Below, one piece after another: positions 46,501 to 58,663 of a stretch of 64,000 bases of DNA (position 1 is its first letter; every line of letters begins with the position of its first letter). This DNA is from Desmodesmus armatus (taxonomy: Eukaryota; Chlorophyta; Chlorophyceae; Sphaeropleales; Scenedesmaceae). The translations under genes were made by a program, and so were the position numbers. The stretch is from NCBI GenBank assembly GCA_007449985.2, contig VIIQ02000574.1, positions 124,001 through 188,000 of the forward strand, written 5' to 3'. The notes under the pieces were generated by a model. That model was not told the DNA's origin. It ran no database searches and was given only the letters and a program-made list of their open reading frames with translations.

Positions 46501-48329
46501 GTTGACTTGCCAGATCTTTGCACAGGGCATGATGCACCTGGAGGGCCCTGCTGTGCATGTAGAATGCTTGCATGTTGGACACTCACACAGGCTGACACGC
46601 AAACTGCTGACTGTAACATGCTTGTACACCAGTGGCAGTACTGACACTTGAGGTTTAGCTTGTCATCTTCCAGCCATGCCGGCCTGGCTGCTATCAGCCT
46701 CCATTGCTTTGAAAGCAGGCGAAGGAGGGCATGTCCTCCCTCAGATGCCGGCTAGTCACATGGACTGTGTGTAGACACAGGAAATGCATCCAGCCAATGA
46801 ATCATCCATCCAAAGTTGCCACACTCCAAAGTTGGGTACTTATGCGTGTGTTGTTGCCACTTGTTGCATGTTGCTCACAGGCAACAGTGGGGGACCGCTG
46901 CTGGACAGCAGTGGGCGCTTGATAGGGGTGGTGAGTGGCCTACAGCTGGCACCATCAGCATTTGACATGGCTGTTTGCATGCAAACTTGGAGCTGCACAT
47001 TTATCCCTAGGGTGCATAGGCCTATGCCTAGGCACCTGCAGTTACGGTGGGGTCGTGGCGGCCACTATGAGGTCACACACGGTCCCCTCCTATACTAATG
47101 CTGAGTGCCTGGCAGTTCAGCGGCAGCTCGTTCTCTTTGGAGCTGCACTGCACAGACTTTGCTAGCTGGTGCAAAGGCTTTATTCGGGCTGCAGCTGCTG
47201 AGTCTGTGCTGGCAGGTATTGAGATTTGGACCGAAGGCTACTGTCACTGCTTGCACTGTGGTGTGTGTCCCTGTTGCTGCGCAGAACACGGCCATCTTCA
47301 CACCTACAGGCACTAGTGCAGGCGTGGGCTTTGCCATCCCCATCAATACGGTAAGGCATATGCTTACAACTGCATGGGGGCCATGGAAGATTCCTTGCAC
47401 GTTCGCGGTGCAAGCCATGACATATTTGGGGGTTCAAAATTTCATCAGGATGCTCATGATAGTCGCTTGCCAGTTTGCAATCGTCTCAAGCTCCTGGGTT
47501 GAGGTGTTGGCATCCTCCAATATCACTGAATAGAGCCTGTTGTGCTGGGGTGCTGTGCAGGTGTCGAGGGTGGTGCCGCAGCTCATCAACAGTGGGAGGG
47601 TACTGCGGCCAAGCCTGGGTGTCCAGGTGAGTAAGCACTGCACATACATTTTACTACTGTTGAAAGTAACGAGGTTAGTAATCAAATTCAACACTGAGTG
47701 GGAGCTGCTTGTGTGCACTCTGCCATGCCGTGCCGTGCCATGAGAGTGTCAGTGCCCGCTGGGTGGTTGCATGTTTCGTGATTATGGGCCTGGTAATCCA
47801 AAGCCAAGCCAAGGCGCGCGCAGGACCGGATGCCTGCACGTGCATATGCATGCCATCTGCTGACTGGTGCCTTTTCGAAAGCTCAACACCCTCCCCTCAC
47901 TATCATCACTAGCCAGCTGCATTAGCTGCTGTTGGTGCCGCAAAACTTGACATCTGCGTGCCACATGATGTAACACTGCTGCTGAATCATTGTGTCGTCT
48001 GTGGCTGCTTGCTGGCCCTGCAGGTTGCTAGTGACTCCATTGCTGCCAAGCTGAAGGTCAGGCAGGGGGCGCTGCTGGCAGCAGTTGCCGCTGGCAGTGC
48101 TGCTGATGCAGCAGGGCTGCTGCCAACGCGGCGAGGCCTCACTGGCGTGCTGACAGGGGATGTCATAACAGCACTGGATGGCAAGCAGGTGCTGAACGGA
48201 GGGGACCTGTTCAATGCGCTGGAGCAGCAGCAGATCGGGCAGGATGTGGTGCTGACAGTGCTCAGGACAAATGACGGGGGCTCCCAGCAGGAGCTGAGTG
48301 TGAAGGTGCAGCTGCTTGCAGAGAAGTGA
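43539..48329 (+). CDS. DEG1: Deg/HtrA-type serine protease, predicted thylakoid lumen (Deg1/Deg8-like)
   Basis: Deg proteases degrade damaged lumenal and photosystem II proteins. Twelve exons: 43539-43976, 44149-44191, 44411-44448, 44750-44875, 45213-45273, 45639-45755, 46099-46162, 46440-46495, 46881-46930, 47285-47350, 47561-47626, 48024-48329. All phases close; 476 residues. The leader is bipartite: a Ser/Arg-rich transit region, then a twin-arginine signal (SRRQLLLQSAAGLALSL) ending near AQA. The catalytic triad is complete: His179 (IVTNYHV), Asp236 (RARDLAVVKV) and Ser317 (GNSGGPLLD). NPFGFDHTLTTGVISGLNRD and PTGTSAGVGFAIPINT are typical of plant Deg1. One PDZ domain ends the protein (GDVITALDGKQVLNGGDLFN). 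The ATG at 43539 has a good context; a GTG further upstream is not used. Confidence 0.93.
46773..46836. repeat. Dispersed intronic repeat, copy in Deg intron 8
   Basis: A 64-nt stretch starting AGACACAGG, about 80% identical to 63292-63355 in a SEC24 intron. Both include CCATCCAAAGTTGC and both end near the 3' splice site (45 nt and 28 nt away). Confidence 0.7.
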
Positions 48330-48914
48330 TTGATGGATGTGCCCTTGCAACTATTGGGTTATCAACCCTATTCTCCGTATCAGTATACCGTATGAATGAA
48401 GAGGTGCAAGTGTGTCTGCTGGTCGGGCAACCCTGGTTGGTGACATGGTAATCATGTAAGGTTGACTGTAGCAGTGTCATGACTTGGGGCAACAGTAGCA
48501 GTAGCCATCTTGCTGAGGCTGCCGTTGGTGCACAGTGCTGACAAATGCGGGCCTATGGTTGAGTGCCTCAGGGGCGGTGACTGACAACCTTCAGCTGCAG
48601 CTGCGTACCAAGGCACTGCCGCAAAGTGGTGCTGACGCAGTCTTCGCTGCTTTCAACATAGTTGCAGGCGCCTTTGGGTAATAATAGCGTCAAGATGAGC
48701 AGTGGACGTCATTCACTTATCAGGGACTGACCGAGGTTTTGTCGGTGTGCTCACCACAGCCCCTATGTTCTGCAAGTCCTGCAAATTGTTTGAGTGCCAT
48801 ATACTCAAGACGTCTGCACCATTTGGGCTCATCTTGCGCATTGGCAAACGTACACAACTCCTCGGCGGGAACAGTGTTGGCGCGGGAGAGCTAAAGCAGG
48901 TTGTCTTGATGTAA
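48330..48914. other. Intergenic region, no gene seen
   Basis: 3' flank of Deg and 5' flank of the B''-like gene. Confidence 0.5.
48455..48459 (+). terminator. TGTAA poly(A) signal of Deg
   Basis: TGTAA 126 nt after the stop codon. Confidence 0.4.
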
Positions 48915-51900
48915 ATGGCCCCAGTACATCCTGGGAGCCCACCACCACGCAAGCGTATGATGTTGTCGGGTGCTTCCCAGGGCAGCCAAAGCGCCTCTCT
49001 CGAAACGATGGCAATCCGGCAGCAAAGCACGCTGGAAGTCTTAGAGCAGTCCCCACTACTGCTAGGGAGGCAACGAAGGCACCACAGCGATCCTGGAGCA
49101 TGCGTACTGAAGATGCAGAGGCCCTGTCTGCCTGCTGGGTTCATCATAGCAAACCAACCCAGCTCAATACCTGTAGCACCAACTACTACTACTGCTGTGC
49201 ACATCACTCCAGAGCCTCTGCACCATCATGGGGCACACACTGGCAAGAACACCAGCAAGCGGGAGCGCAGGAGCAGTGGGGGTGATGTGCCCAGCACCAG
49301 CAGCGGTGCCAGCACTGCTCCCAGCTTCACAATCACAGTGGATTGCCGTGCTGACAGCACAGCCACAGCACTCTGGCAGCGCATGCACCAGCTTGAGATC
49401 CGAAACAAGGAGCTTGAGCAGCAGCTGGTGGAGCGCATGCAGGCAGCTCAGATCAGCAACTGCAGCAGCAGCGGTAGCGGCGGTGGCAGCAAACAGCAGA
49501 GCCTGCCTTGGCTGCCAAGCCACCAGCTGGACATCACACCTGCAGGGTTGTCCCCACGCTCGCATGCAGAGCTGACAGAGCCTGAGTCTCCTGTTGCTAT
49601 GGAGGTAGAGCCCTCCTGCAGCTCTGCTTCCCAGGACCAAGCCCCAGCACAGCAGCCGGGTCAAAACTCACACCCACAGCAGCAGCAGCGGGCCAGTGCA
49701 AGTGGCTTGCAGCCCCAGAGCAGCAATGGGCAGCTGCAGCAGCAAGCGTCACAGGGTGTTGATAGCCCAGGGCCCCAGCGACTGGTGCAGACGCTGCGGC
49801 AGCAAACGAAGCAGTTGCAGAAGGAGCTGCAGCGGCAGAAGCAGCTCAACACAATGCTGACAAGGTACTACATGGTGCAAGCATACTGCCACCTGCTTGA
49901 TGCTGTCAATTTTTCAGGGCTTTCAGGAGTGTGCATGTGGCCAGTTGAGCCGTACTGCATTCATTCGTATGCCAATGAGCTGGTGAACTTTGTACCATGC
50001 AGCAGCTGCCACTGCTTTCATGGGGACCTTGGCCAAGCTCACCACAGCAATCTGTGGTGGTGATTAGTCTGCTGGCAGCATGCAAGCATTGGCGGGCTGG
50101 TGGTCTTGCGAGGGCTGCCTAGGTGCAAGCCAACCCTGCACCTGTGTGACAGCCAATGCTGAATGCTATATTGAAGGCACTGCTTTGCTTTGCTGCAGTT
50201 GATAGCAATGCTCCTACGCTCATAGAGATGCCAGTGTCGCTTTGGTGATGTCTTGGCACATGCTGATTCTCCTGCTTGCTTGCTTGTGCTTCCCCTGCAG
50301 TGACAATGCTGACCTGGAGGCAGTGCTGAAGGAGACGGAGCGCCAGCGCAGGGAGTTTGCAGCCCGCTACGCATTCATGACCCTGGACACAGACGGGGAT
50401 GGATATGTCAGCATCGAGCAGGTGCGGGGCCTAGGGGGCTGGGGGGGGGGGGGGGGAGGGAGGTAGTGGGGTCAGACTGTTCCACCCCCTTGCAGCCCAC
50501 AGGCCCTAAGGTCAACATAAATGACCCTGCAGCTGCACAGCATGCCGCGTCACTCCCCTTGGCACACATGCAGTCTAATCTTGCATGCCCGGCGTCTTGG
50601 ATGAAATAGTCCTTGTGGCGCCTCAGCAGCACGGCACAAGGACTATTTCACCTAGGACGTCAGGCATGCAGGATTCAACTGCACGTGTGCCAAGGGGAGT
50701 GACACGGCAAGTTGTGCAGTTGAGATTCACCACCTGCTTGCTCATGGTGCGCTGATAAGTGATGTACCACGAAAGCATCTCTCAAGAATCCGGGTCCCCA
50801 TGGCAATACCTAGCAGGTTGGTAAGTCTGGTGTGTGTGAATTTTCCTTTGCCAACAGTCTTTGCCCATGAGGCCAATAGATGCGTCATGTTCTGGTGTCA
50901 GTCCATAACTTGACCTTTGTCATGCTGGGCGGACCCCGCTGTGGGTGCTGTTGTCACTGCAGGTGTTGACATACGACCTGTTCTCCTGCTATGCCCCTTC
51001 TGTGCTGATGGCAGCATTCAGTGTGTGGCGCTGGGACAGCGGCTTCCCTGGCTACCTGTGCATGGACGACTTCGTCAGGTGCGGGACAGACAAAACAGGA
51101 TGCAGAATGGCATGAGACCCAATACGTGCATGGGTGCCGGCTTGTGTGATCTGTAGGCAGGTTTATTCCTTGCAACCAGCAAGATACCCTGACGGGTGCC
51201 GGCCTGACTGCCCGGTGTTTGCAAAGCATGTTTGCAACACCGACATGCAGGAGTGGGTGTGTGCGGCTACGGCAGGCGTAACCTACACCTCACTTGGGAA
51301 TTGTGTACTACCGTCTGTGTATGAGCAAAGTACACCTGTCTGCATGTGTGTTTGTGTGCTGCCAGGTTTGTTGAGTATGCGGAGGACCGCAGCACTCGTG
51401 AGTCGCAGCGGTTCTGGTTCACAGTCATGGACGCAGACGGAGACGGCCGAGTCAGCTGGTGAGCGCAGAGCAGCACTATGCCGGTGCTGGCACTGAGTGC
51501 AGGATCATCAAGATGTAAATGGACACCGCACACTTGTATCAACGACGGCCATGTTTGCAGGAGCCGGAGATCTCAAACCCCTTCCATTGTGGCGCCCCAT
51601 CCCTGCACTTTGTACACCTGAAGAGGGCCGCCGCTTGTGATCGTAGGGCTTCCCAGTCCTTACAGCATGTGCACAGTGTTTATGCGGATGCATGGTCACA
51701 CCACTCTGCCGAGCAAAGGGGCCGCTGTAACACGTAGACTCTACTTACACAACAATTCCGCTGACGCTCCCTCTACCCCACCATCTCTACCGCACATTCT
51801 AAACGCACAGGGCCGACATGAAGCTGCTGTATGATGCGGCTGCCCGGTCCTGCAGCGGCGGCTGTCTGCTGCACTTTGAGGACCTGATGAACCAGATCCG

Positions 51901-52081
51901 TGACATGGTGGCACAGCAGCGGGACCCAGGCAGCGGCTTCACAGCACAGGAGCTGTGGGAGAGCAAGCTGGGTGCTGGGGTGATCGGGCTGTTGACAAAT
52001 GCCAACAACATGCTGCTGCAGCGATCTACAGCTGAATGGGGCAGAGGTGCGCAGGGCCTGGTGGGGACACACAGGGGGTAG
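48915..52081 (+). CDS. EF-hand protein resembling PP2A regulatory subunit B''
   Basis: B'' subunits target PP2A and bind Ca2+ through EF-hands. Exons: 48915-49864, 50301-50421, 50963-51078, 51366-51458, 51811 onward; phases close up to there. The first 316 residues are Ser/Gln-rich with a coiled coil (LWQRMHQLEIRNKELEQQLV) and a basic patch, unlike usual B'' N-termini. Two EF-hand loops follow, DTDGDGYVSIEQ and DADGDGRVSW, spaced as in B'' proteins. The B''-typical block is LLHFEDLMNQIRDMVAQQ, then FTAQELWESKLGAGVIGLL. The 3' end is unclear: the reading frame stops at 52081, but a donor at 52047 (AGAG|GTGCGC) may lead to further exons, as B'' proteins usually continue past this point. Intron 2 contains a large hairpin. 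Confidence 0.7.
50531..50721. repeat. Long inverted repeat (hairpin) in an intron of the B''-like gene
   Basis: Arms 50531-50617 and 50635-50721 pair over about 87 nt with roughly 85% complementarity; the inner 15 bp (GAAATAGTCCTTGTG) and the block CACTCCCCTTGGCACAC are perfect. The loop is 17 nt. Could be a foldback transposon remnant or a small-RNA precursor. Confidence 0.85.
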
Positions 52082-53316
52082 TGTTTGGCGGCCAGGCATT
52101 ACGTACTTGGCTTTCACCAACAGTGATAGCAATGCAGGGGGTAAGAACAGCACAGTGGACAGACATGCAAGCACTGCAGCTGCCAGGTACAGTTTGTGAG
52201 CTTGGGCAGCGCTGCTAGCGAGTGGATGATTTGTTGTGTGCTAGACGGACACGTTCCAACATATTACATGGGTGCTGCAACAGTCCACCTCTCATACCCA
52301 TGCTGGCTCTGCTTCTTCTCCCTATGTGGTGTGGCCTGCAGGGGACTTCCCTTTGTAGGACATGGTGCATCGAGCCCATCTGATCAACAGCAAGACACTT
52401 GCTGGCGTGAAATGGGGTGCTACCACGGTTTTGATGCGTCGGCTGAGTGGCGCCACAGGCTGCACTCCCTGACCAACTGTACAGGGCTGCTGTTGTGCAG
52501 CCACTGCAAATATGTCGAGTGAGGGTAGCAAGGCTGCCGCCCACAGCAAAAATGACCTTCTGGCCGGCCCCTGACGGGGGCGGTGCAAGACTTTCTGTCG
52601 TTCAGTGATTCACTCTGAGGATGATATCAAGTTGCATCAAGGGGCAGCGCTGGAGGAAAAGCAAGGGGCTCAGTGTGGGGCTTGTGCCACACAAAGCAAG
52701 CTCTGGGTGGTGCTTGTCTGCCAATGCGTTTTTGTTTGTAGTGTTGGGACCTGCAGGGAAAGGTCCATGCACTGTTGGGCTGGAAGGTTTTGAAGCTCTC
52801 TGATTGCTGGGTTGAATTGCAAGCGGGTGACACTTGCACCCCTGCATGCTAGGCGCACAGGACAGCAAGCCCCTTGGGTGGCAGCGCTACTTGCTCATGT
52901 ACAGCTTGTGCTTACCACATGTTGATGCAATCAGCTTGACCGCGGATGTTGAACTCAGCCGCTTGTTGCACAAAGTTGTAGAAAGCCGTGGCCTGGTGTG
53001 CCATACAGGGGAAAAGGTGGGGAGATTTTCCGGAAGTGGCAGCACCGTGTGATGCTGAGCAGTCCTGATGGTGGTTTGCCTGCCCGGCCCACACAAACCG
53101 ATGCTGACATTGCTCATGCTCCCGGAGCAGGCTGCATGGGCAAAGGAGTGTTGTGTAGGTAGTCCCCTCTGACTGGCACCAACTTGAGGCTTGTGCTTTC
53201 TGTTTCTGTGTGTGGCCTGAGGACAGCACGCACATGCACATACTTGCACAGCACATCGGGTTGCAAGTGGCACTGTTCTGCAGAGGATTTGGCCGCCACT
53301 TCTTTGCCGCCACCGT

Positions 53317-53359
53317 CAGCTGGGAGTGCAAGTTTTCAGCTGGGAGTGCAAGTTTTCAG
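53317..53359. repeat. 20-bp tandem duplication
   Basis: Two perfect copies of CAGCTGGGAGTGCAAGTTTT (53317 and 53337) followed by a third partial CAG. Confidence 0.9.
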
Positions 53360-53362
53360 AGC

Positions 53363-53399
53363 ATACACAGGCCTGTGTATTTGGCGGCCTAGGCCGCCA
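53363..53399. repeat. Two adjacent perfect 18-bp palindromes
   Basis: ATACACAGGCCTGTGTAT (53363-53380) and TGGCGGCCTAGGCCGCCA (53382-53399), one base apart, each fully self-complementary without a loop. Confidence 0.95.
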
Positions 53400-54329
53400 G
53401 CCTGTGACTGGCAATGCCTCCAACACATGCCGTAGGTGTTCCACCCCCTTTGAAGAGGCTCAGTACATACATGACTGTCTTTGGCCTTCGGTTATTTCCG
53501 TTTTGCACAGCGCAAGCTGGACGCACCTCAATTCTTGTGTCTCAGAGTCAACATGTGCAGTAACAAATCAAACTTGTGCAGTACATGTACAGGCAGGTGA
53601 CAAGGCTAGGGGCGCCGTGTGCTCTCTGCACTCAGCACAACTTTCAAAGGAAGCATGAGCCGTGCTGCTCAAGTTGTCCTTGAAGGCCACCACACACCTC
53701 CTGCTGACCTGATTTGGGCTGGAATATGGCTGCTAGCTGCAAAGTGGCATGCCATGCCAGTGGCCAGTTATAAAGTACGGGCATGTGAGCACACCCTTTT
53801 GTTCATTGGCGTGAGCGGCCTGTCCTGATGTACTGTATGCATGATGATTGTTGCGCACGTAGCCTCTGGTGGTGTTGAGGTTGGTGCATGCCTGCTGGGC
53901 GAATAGGCCTGGGTGCCAGCAGCTCGTAGTGCAGGACCACTGCCATACTTGTGAAGTGCACATGTGTGGCGTGAGCTCCAGTGTGGTTTGTGGTAGCGCA
54001 AGCTGTGAAATCTCTGCATGAGGCAGCAGTATGCTGGCCAAGCATCCTATCAGTCCTGCAGGCAGCGCATGTCACATGACGGCTTGGCATCAGGCCGTAC
54101 TGCCTGAGCCAGGGGCTTCGTGCGCAGAGTCCCATGCTATCAGGTGGCTCCTGTGACATCACGCACTGAAATTTGTGCACTACCGGCATGTACTATGCTA
54201 GTGCCTGCTCCTGAGGCCAAAGCGACCTTGGTGCTCCTCAGCTTTGAAGTGTACCGCCTGACCATTTACGTCAGCATGATGCTGAGCTGACCATGGCGTG
54301 GCAGCCGCCACGTGTCACACACAGATGTG

Positions 54330-54334
54330 TTACA
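54330..54334 (-). terminator. Candidate TGTAA poly(A) signal of the SDR gene
   Basis: TGTAA on the minus strand, 281 nt past the stop. Confidence 0.3.
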
Positions 54335-54614
54335 CCTGTAGCTACCAAGCTCAAACAAAGCATGCTAGCCGATGGCTAATAAAAATTTGAGGAAATCATA
54401 CCAATCAAGGGTACTGTGTCCGCTTCAAAAGACAGTACTGACAGTTCTGGGGGCATTCACAAGATGTCAGCTGGATAAGGCTGCGACATGTGGCACCGAC
54501 AACCAGAGGTGATGCACCATGCTGCACTGTCTGAGTCTTGATTATGGTACAACAATGCAGTCCTGCAAAGTTGCCAACAGCTTTACTGACCGCAGCACAC
54601 AGCTGCACCCCTGC

Positions 54615-57600
54615 CTACTGTGCCTGCTGCTGCGCCTGGGACTTGACCCTTGCGATACCCTTGGCCGATGACTGGTAGTTGGCAAGTACCAGCATGTCAC
54701 ACACCTGTACATGCACCGGCCTGCAGGTACAGCAGGAGCACATCACCACCACTCACACCCTGTCCCACAGCCTTGCACAGTGTCACTGGTCCTGGTGTGA
54801 TGCTGGTATGTTAGGATCGCGGCAAGCAGCACGGCATGCTGGTGCAATGTCATGCTGGTGCCTGCAATGGCAGTTGCCAGGAAAAAATGCTACTCTTGTG
54901 GCGGGCTGACCAGAGGAAGGCAGCAAACATCCACACTGCTCTGTCTCCACAGACGCTGCCATCAGCATGTAGCAGGGCGCAGAAAACCCGTCGATAAGAC
55001 CCATGTGTGCTGCTGCCGGCGCGGGAGCGTACCCTGCATCAGACTCACCGTGTGACAGCATACATGACGTTGTCCGCTATGTCGGCGGCTGTGAGTGGGT
55101 CTATGCCTTCATACACAGCATCAGCCTTACTGACATCACCTTTGAACCTCACAACGCTGAACTCTGTCTGCACAGCACCTGACACAGCAGGCAGGCAACA
55201 ATGCATGGCTGCGTCAGCTCTGCGCCCTGCCGAGCTGCAGGGCAGCATCATGTCAAAAACGGCACTGGCCCAGGGGGCTGAGGGCAAAATCAGGACAGTC
55301 TGTTGCTTGCAGTTTGCTATCAGCAGCTTGGCCTGTCTGTTTTTGCCCTGGGACCCCGTCGTGCCATGCGCATGACAAGATACAACTCGTACACCCCTGT
55401 TGGCGTACTGACACCCAAACAGATTCCTCCAATGGATGTGCGTCTGTTGCGGACAGCCTATGCACATTTGGGGGAGTAAATCACCGCCAGGGTGCTGCAC
55501 GGCACCCTCGCACTGCTTGGCGTGGCTGTCAGGCTCACCTGGGCAGATGGATGTCACCCTGATGTTTGTGGCCACTAGTTCATGCCGGGTGGCAGTGGTG
55601 AAGGCATCCTGCAGCACACCACAGGAACAGTCTGGTCCGATACGGTGTGTGACAGGCACTGGAGCAACTTCAAGTTGTCAGCACAGTTTTTCTGCAACGG
55701 GGTGTGAGTAGTCTTCATGTCCACACCAACATGTGCACAGCTGTTGTTGCTGCTGTGCTGGTTGTTGCCCTGTGCCAGCTGCTGGTTTGAGAAGGCTGCA
55801 TGCGCTGACTGCAGCCACTGCTGCTGCCAATCCACTGCTGCTGATCATGGTGGCTGAGTATGTGCTCGGTTGTCGGGTGTCTCCACTCACCAAAGCAAAC
55901 TTTGACCCGCAGTACAAGCCACCTCCTGTAGCAGACACAACATGCAGCAGCGACAGAACAACACGCTGGCGCCACTGTGCACTCGCTGCTGCGCCCAGCA
56001 CTTCCTAGTGCAAGTGACCCCGTGCGACGTTGAATGCGTGAGCCAGCTACACTACCAAGCACTTGACAATTCACAGCCAGGAGGCAGCCCACCATGTGCT
56101 GGGCTGGGGTCTGGAACATCCTGCATGGTAGGCTGTTTCAAGCATTGTCTGCCGGTATTGGTGGAAGGCCCCGGTCGCACCGTGGTATGCCTCTTTGCCT
56201 GCAACTGAGGACATGTTGACAATGTGGCCCTTGTTTCTGGCGATCATCCCCTTCACCACCTCCTGCAACCCAGGCAAAGCACAGCACATCAAACGCCATT
56301 TGCGTTCAGTTGCAGTAGGCAGGCTGAACTGCTGAGTCCCCTGTGGATGGGCCTTGTGCTGGACGAGCGGTTGCCCTCAGCTCGCTATCTCTGAGATAGG
56401 CAGATAATGCCCCTGGCAGCAACCATGCAAACAATCAGGTCAGCAACGAATCATACAGGGGCATGCTCATGCAGGGATGACACAGCACAGCTACAGAGCT
56501 GCTGGCGCAGGCTGCAAGACGAACCTTTGTTAGCGCCACCACGCTGAGGAAGTTTGTCTCAATCATCTGCTTGGCATCCTGCAGCACCACCATCACACCA
56601 TACATGAAGTCTGCACAGGCTTCAGGTGTAACATGTGGGTTGTTGTCAACGTATTGCACCGATTCAGTGCATCACAGCTGAGGCTGGCGCCTCTGACAGG
56701 AGGGGCGGGGGGGGGGGGGGGGGTGCGGTGCGGAAGGGGCGGGGGCGCCTGAGGGGGATTATGGTCGTTTGTCCGGGGGCGTCGGGGCCGCAAAGCACTG
56801 TGTGGCAGGACTAATCAGCCCTGTGTGGGCATACCCTGCTCAGCTGACAGCCTGCAGGACAGCTGGGACCCTCTTGGCTTCAACAGAAGGTGTGGTGGAT
56901 GCAGGCGCTGGACAAAGCTACCGCTGGACTGGCTGGATAATTGCAGTCACTGCTAGTAGCTTGCCACCGTGTCAGCCGAGTCACACTCAGCGCGTCATGC
57001 TTGTCACAGCCGTGTGTTGATCTGTACGGCAGCTACAGTGCGAATGCCTATGATCATACGGTATGATCATACCTCAATGTCGTGGTCGCTGACCGTGGTG
57101 ACCCCCAGTGCCAGGCCAGCATTGTTGATGAGGATGTCCACCTCCCTGAACTCATCAGGCAGCTGATGAGGCAGCTGGGCCACTGCTGCTAGGTCACGCA
57201 TGTCCAGCTTGACGGTGTGCACAGCCACCTGAGGATCACGCAGCGGTAGGCACAGCACAGCAGACAGGGTGGGGTTGCGTGAATGGGTGTGTTTGTAACA
57301 TGGTGTGTAGGTGGTTCGGGGGGAGGGGGGTGGCCTGCCACGGGTGGTGCGTTCAGCGACTATACCACGTGCCCGACATGCAAGAAGCAAGCACTGCATG
57401 TCCAATGCTGCCGTGTGCAGCGACAGCTGAGGGCTCACTCAGGAGATAGGCAGGTGTGCTCGTTGCATATGAGGCAGTGAATGTGGTTTGCAAATTGCAG
57501 ACCCAAACCTTGGCAGGGCTGTCGGCCTCATGTGCTGGTGAGTGTCCCTGCAGCCACCCTTGAGGCCTGATCTTGCAGGAGGGTACCTCACGCAGGCCTA

Positions 57601-58164
57601 TTGCTGGTGCATTGCTGCGTCTGCTGAATGGGTATCCAGGGTGCTGACAGATGGCTGGATGCTGAATACTAATTCCAAAAACCATGTTAGTTGATTATCA
57701 ATATAATTATATAGCGCACACCTTGAAGTCTGTTTCTAGCTGAGCCTTGAGGGCCTCCAAGCGGTCAGCACGCCTTGCCACCAGCACCAGCTTGCACCCG
57801 GCCTCGGCCAGCCGCTGGGCACACGCCAGCCCTATGCCTGAACTGGCACCTGTCATGGGTTGGGTAGTGGGGGGTGGGTAGGGTTGGCGGTATTTGGGGT
57901 GGGGGGTGGTGTGTGTGTGGGGGGGGGGGGAGGGGAGGGGAGGGAGGGAGGGGGGGATGCACCACATGGTGGTGGGTGGGGGATGCAGGGTGAACGGGCA
58001 TGTGAGGTGGGTGACAATTTAGGTGAGAGTGGTCTAGTGGCAGGAAGCAGTAGTAACGGGGTGCTGGGAACCATGGGTGGGTTAGTTGCGATGATTGTCA
58101 GTACCACACCTGTGACCAGCGCGACCTGACCCTGGATGTCATAAGGCGTGTACAAGCGTGACAT
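54615..58164 (-). CDS. Short-chain dehydrogenase/reductase (YdfG-like, NADP-dependent)
   Basis: Classical SDR that oxidises or reduces a small hydroxy compound with NAD(P); the closest remembered relatives are YdfG-type 3-hydroxy acid dehydrogenases. Nine exons (minus): 58110-58164, 57722-57849, 57073-57228, 56525-56578, 56181-56262, 55891-55925, 55539-55608, 55049-55178, 54615-54720; every phase closes, 271 residues. The cofactor motif T18-G-A-S-S-G-I-G25 is split by intron 1. [12 protein letters not shown] (Arg pair suggests NADP), [21 protein letters not shown] (catalytic Ser) and YCGSK (catalytic Tyr and Lys, in a 35-nt exon) all follow in order. [22 protein letters not shown] and [13 protein letters not shown] match the substrate-loop region of the YdfG group. 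No targeting signal is evident. Introns 1 and 3 hold long G-runs. Confidence 0.9.
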
Positions 58165-58663
58165 CCTTCCTGAGTGACCCTTCAGGCAGTGTATACTTGA
58201 AGAGGTGAAGGAACTGTGCTGTAGGCAGTTTCAGCTGGAATTGGTGCTCAGGTGTGTGGTTCCAACTCCCAGACTTTGTCTGGAGTGGTACTGATAATCA
58301 AGAATCACACGGTCTCCTTTCTTGTGATATGTATGGCTTTGCAGGGGACTTTGTGCACTACTTGCTGTGCCCACTTGCCTTCTCAAGAACCTGCTGAACC
58401 TCATGCCTCAACCCTCAGGGGCCCTGGTGCTATGGTGGTTTGGTGCAGAGTGCCTTCTTCTATCACGTATCTATCAGGTCTGGTGTCGGTCAAGAGTCTG
58501 TCGACGACGCCCGTGCACAGTGGAAGTACAGGACAGCGCCCAGATCACGCTGTGCCCGTCGAGCGAGCCTCGACGTCAAGGCTCATTGATTTGCAGACAT
58601 TACAATTGCATACTTTACTCACACGGCGCTCGGATGCAGCTTGATTGAAGCTTGGACGTTTTC
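58165..58663. promoter_or_regulatory. Divergent region between SDR and SEC24
   Basis: 499 bp between the two start codons; no gene seen. Likely contains both promoters; no defined element identified. Confidence 0.4.

Larger units (their letters stand above)
52082..54614. other. 2.5-kb unassigned stretch between the B''-like and SDR genes
   Basis: Convergent 3' flanks. May contain terminal exon(s) of the B''-like gene; none could be proven. Holds a 20-bp tandem duplication (53317) and two perfect palindromes (53363-53399). Confidence 0.4.

Noticed and set aside
57850..58109. G-rich intron of the SDR gene as a separate regulatory element
   Set aside because: Simple G/T-rich low-complexity sequence; nothing beyond composition supports a function.
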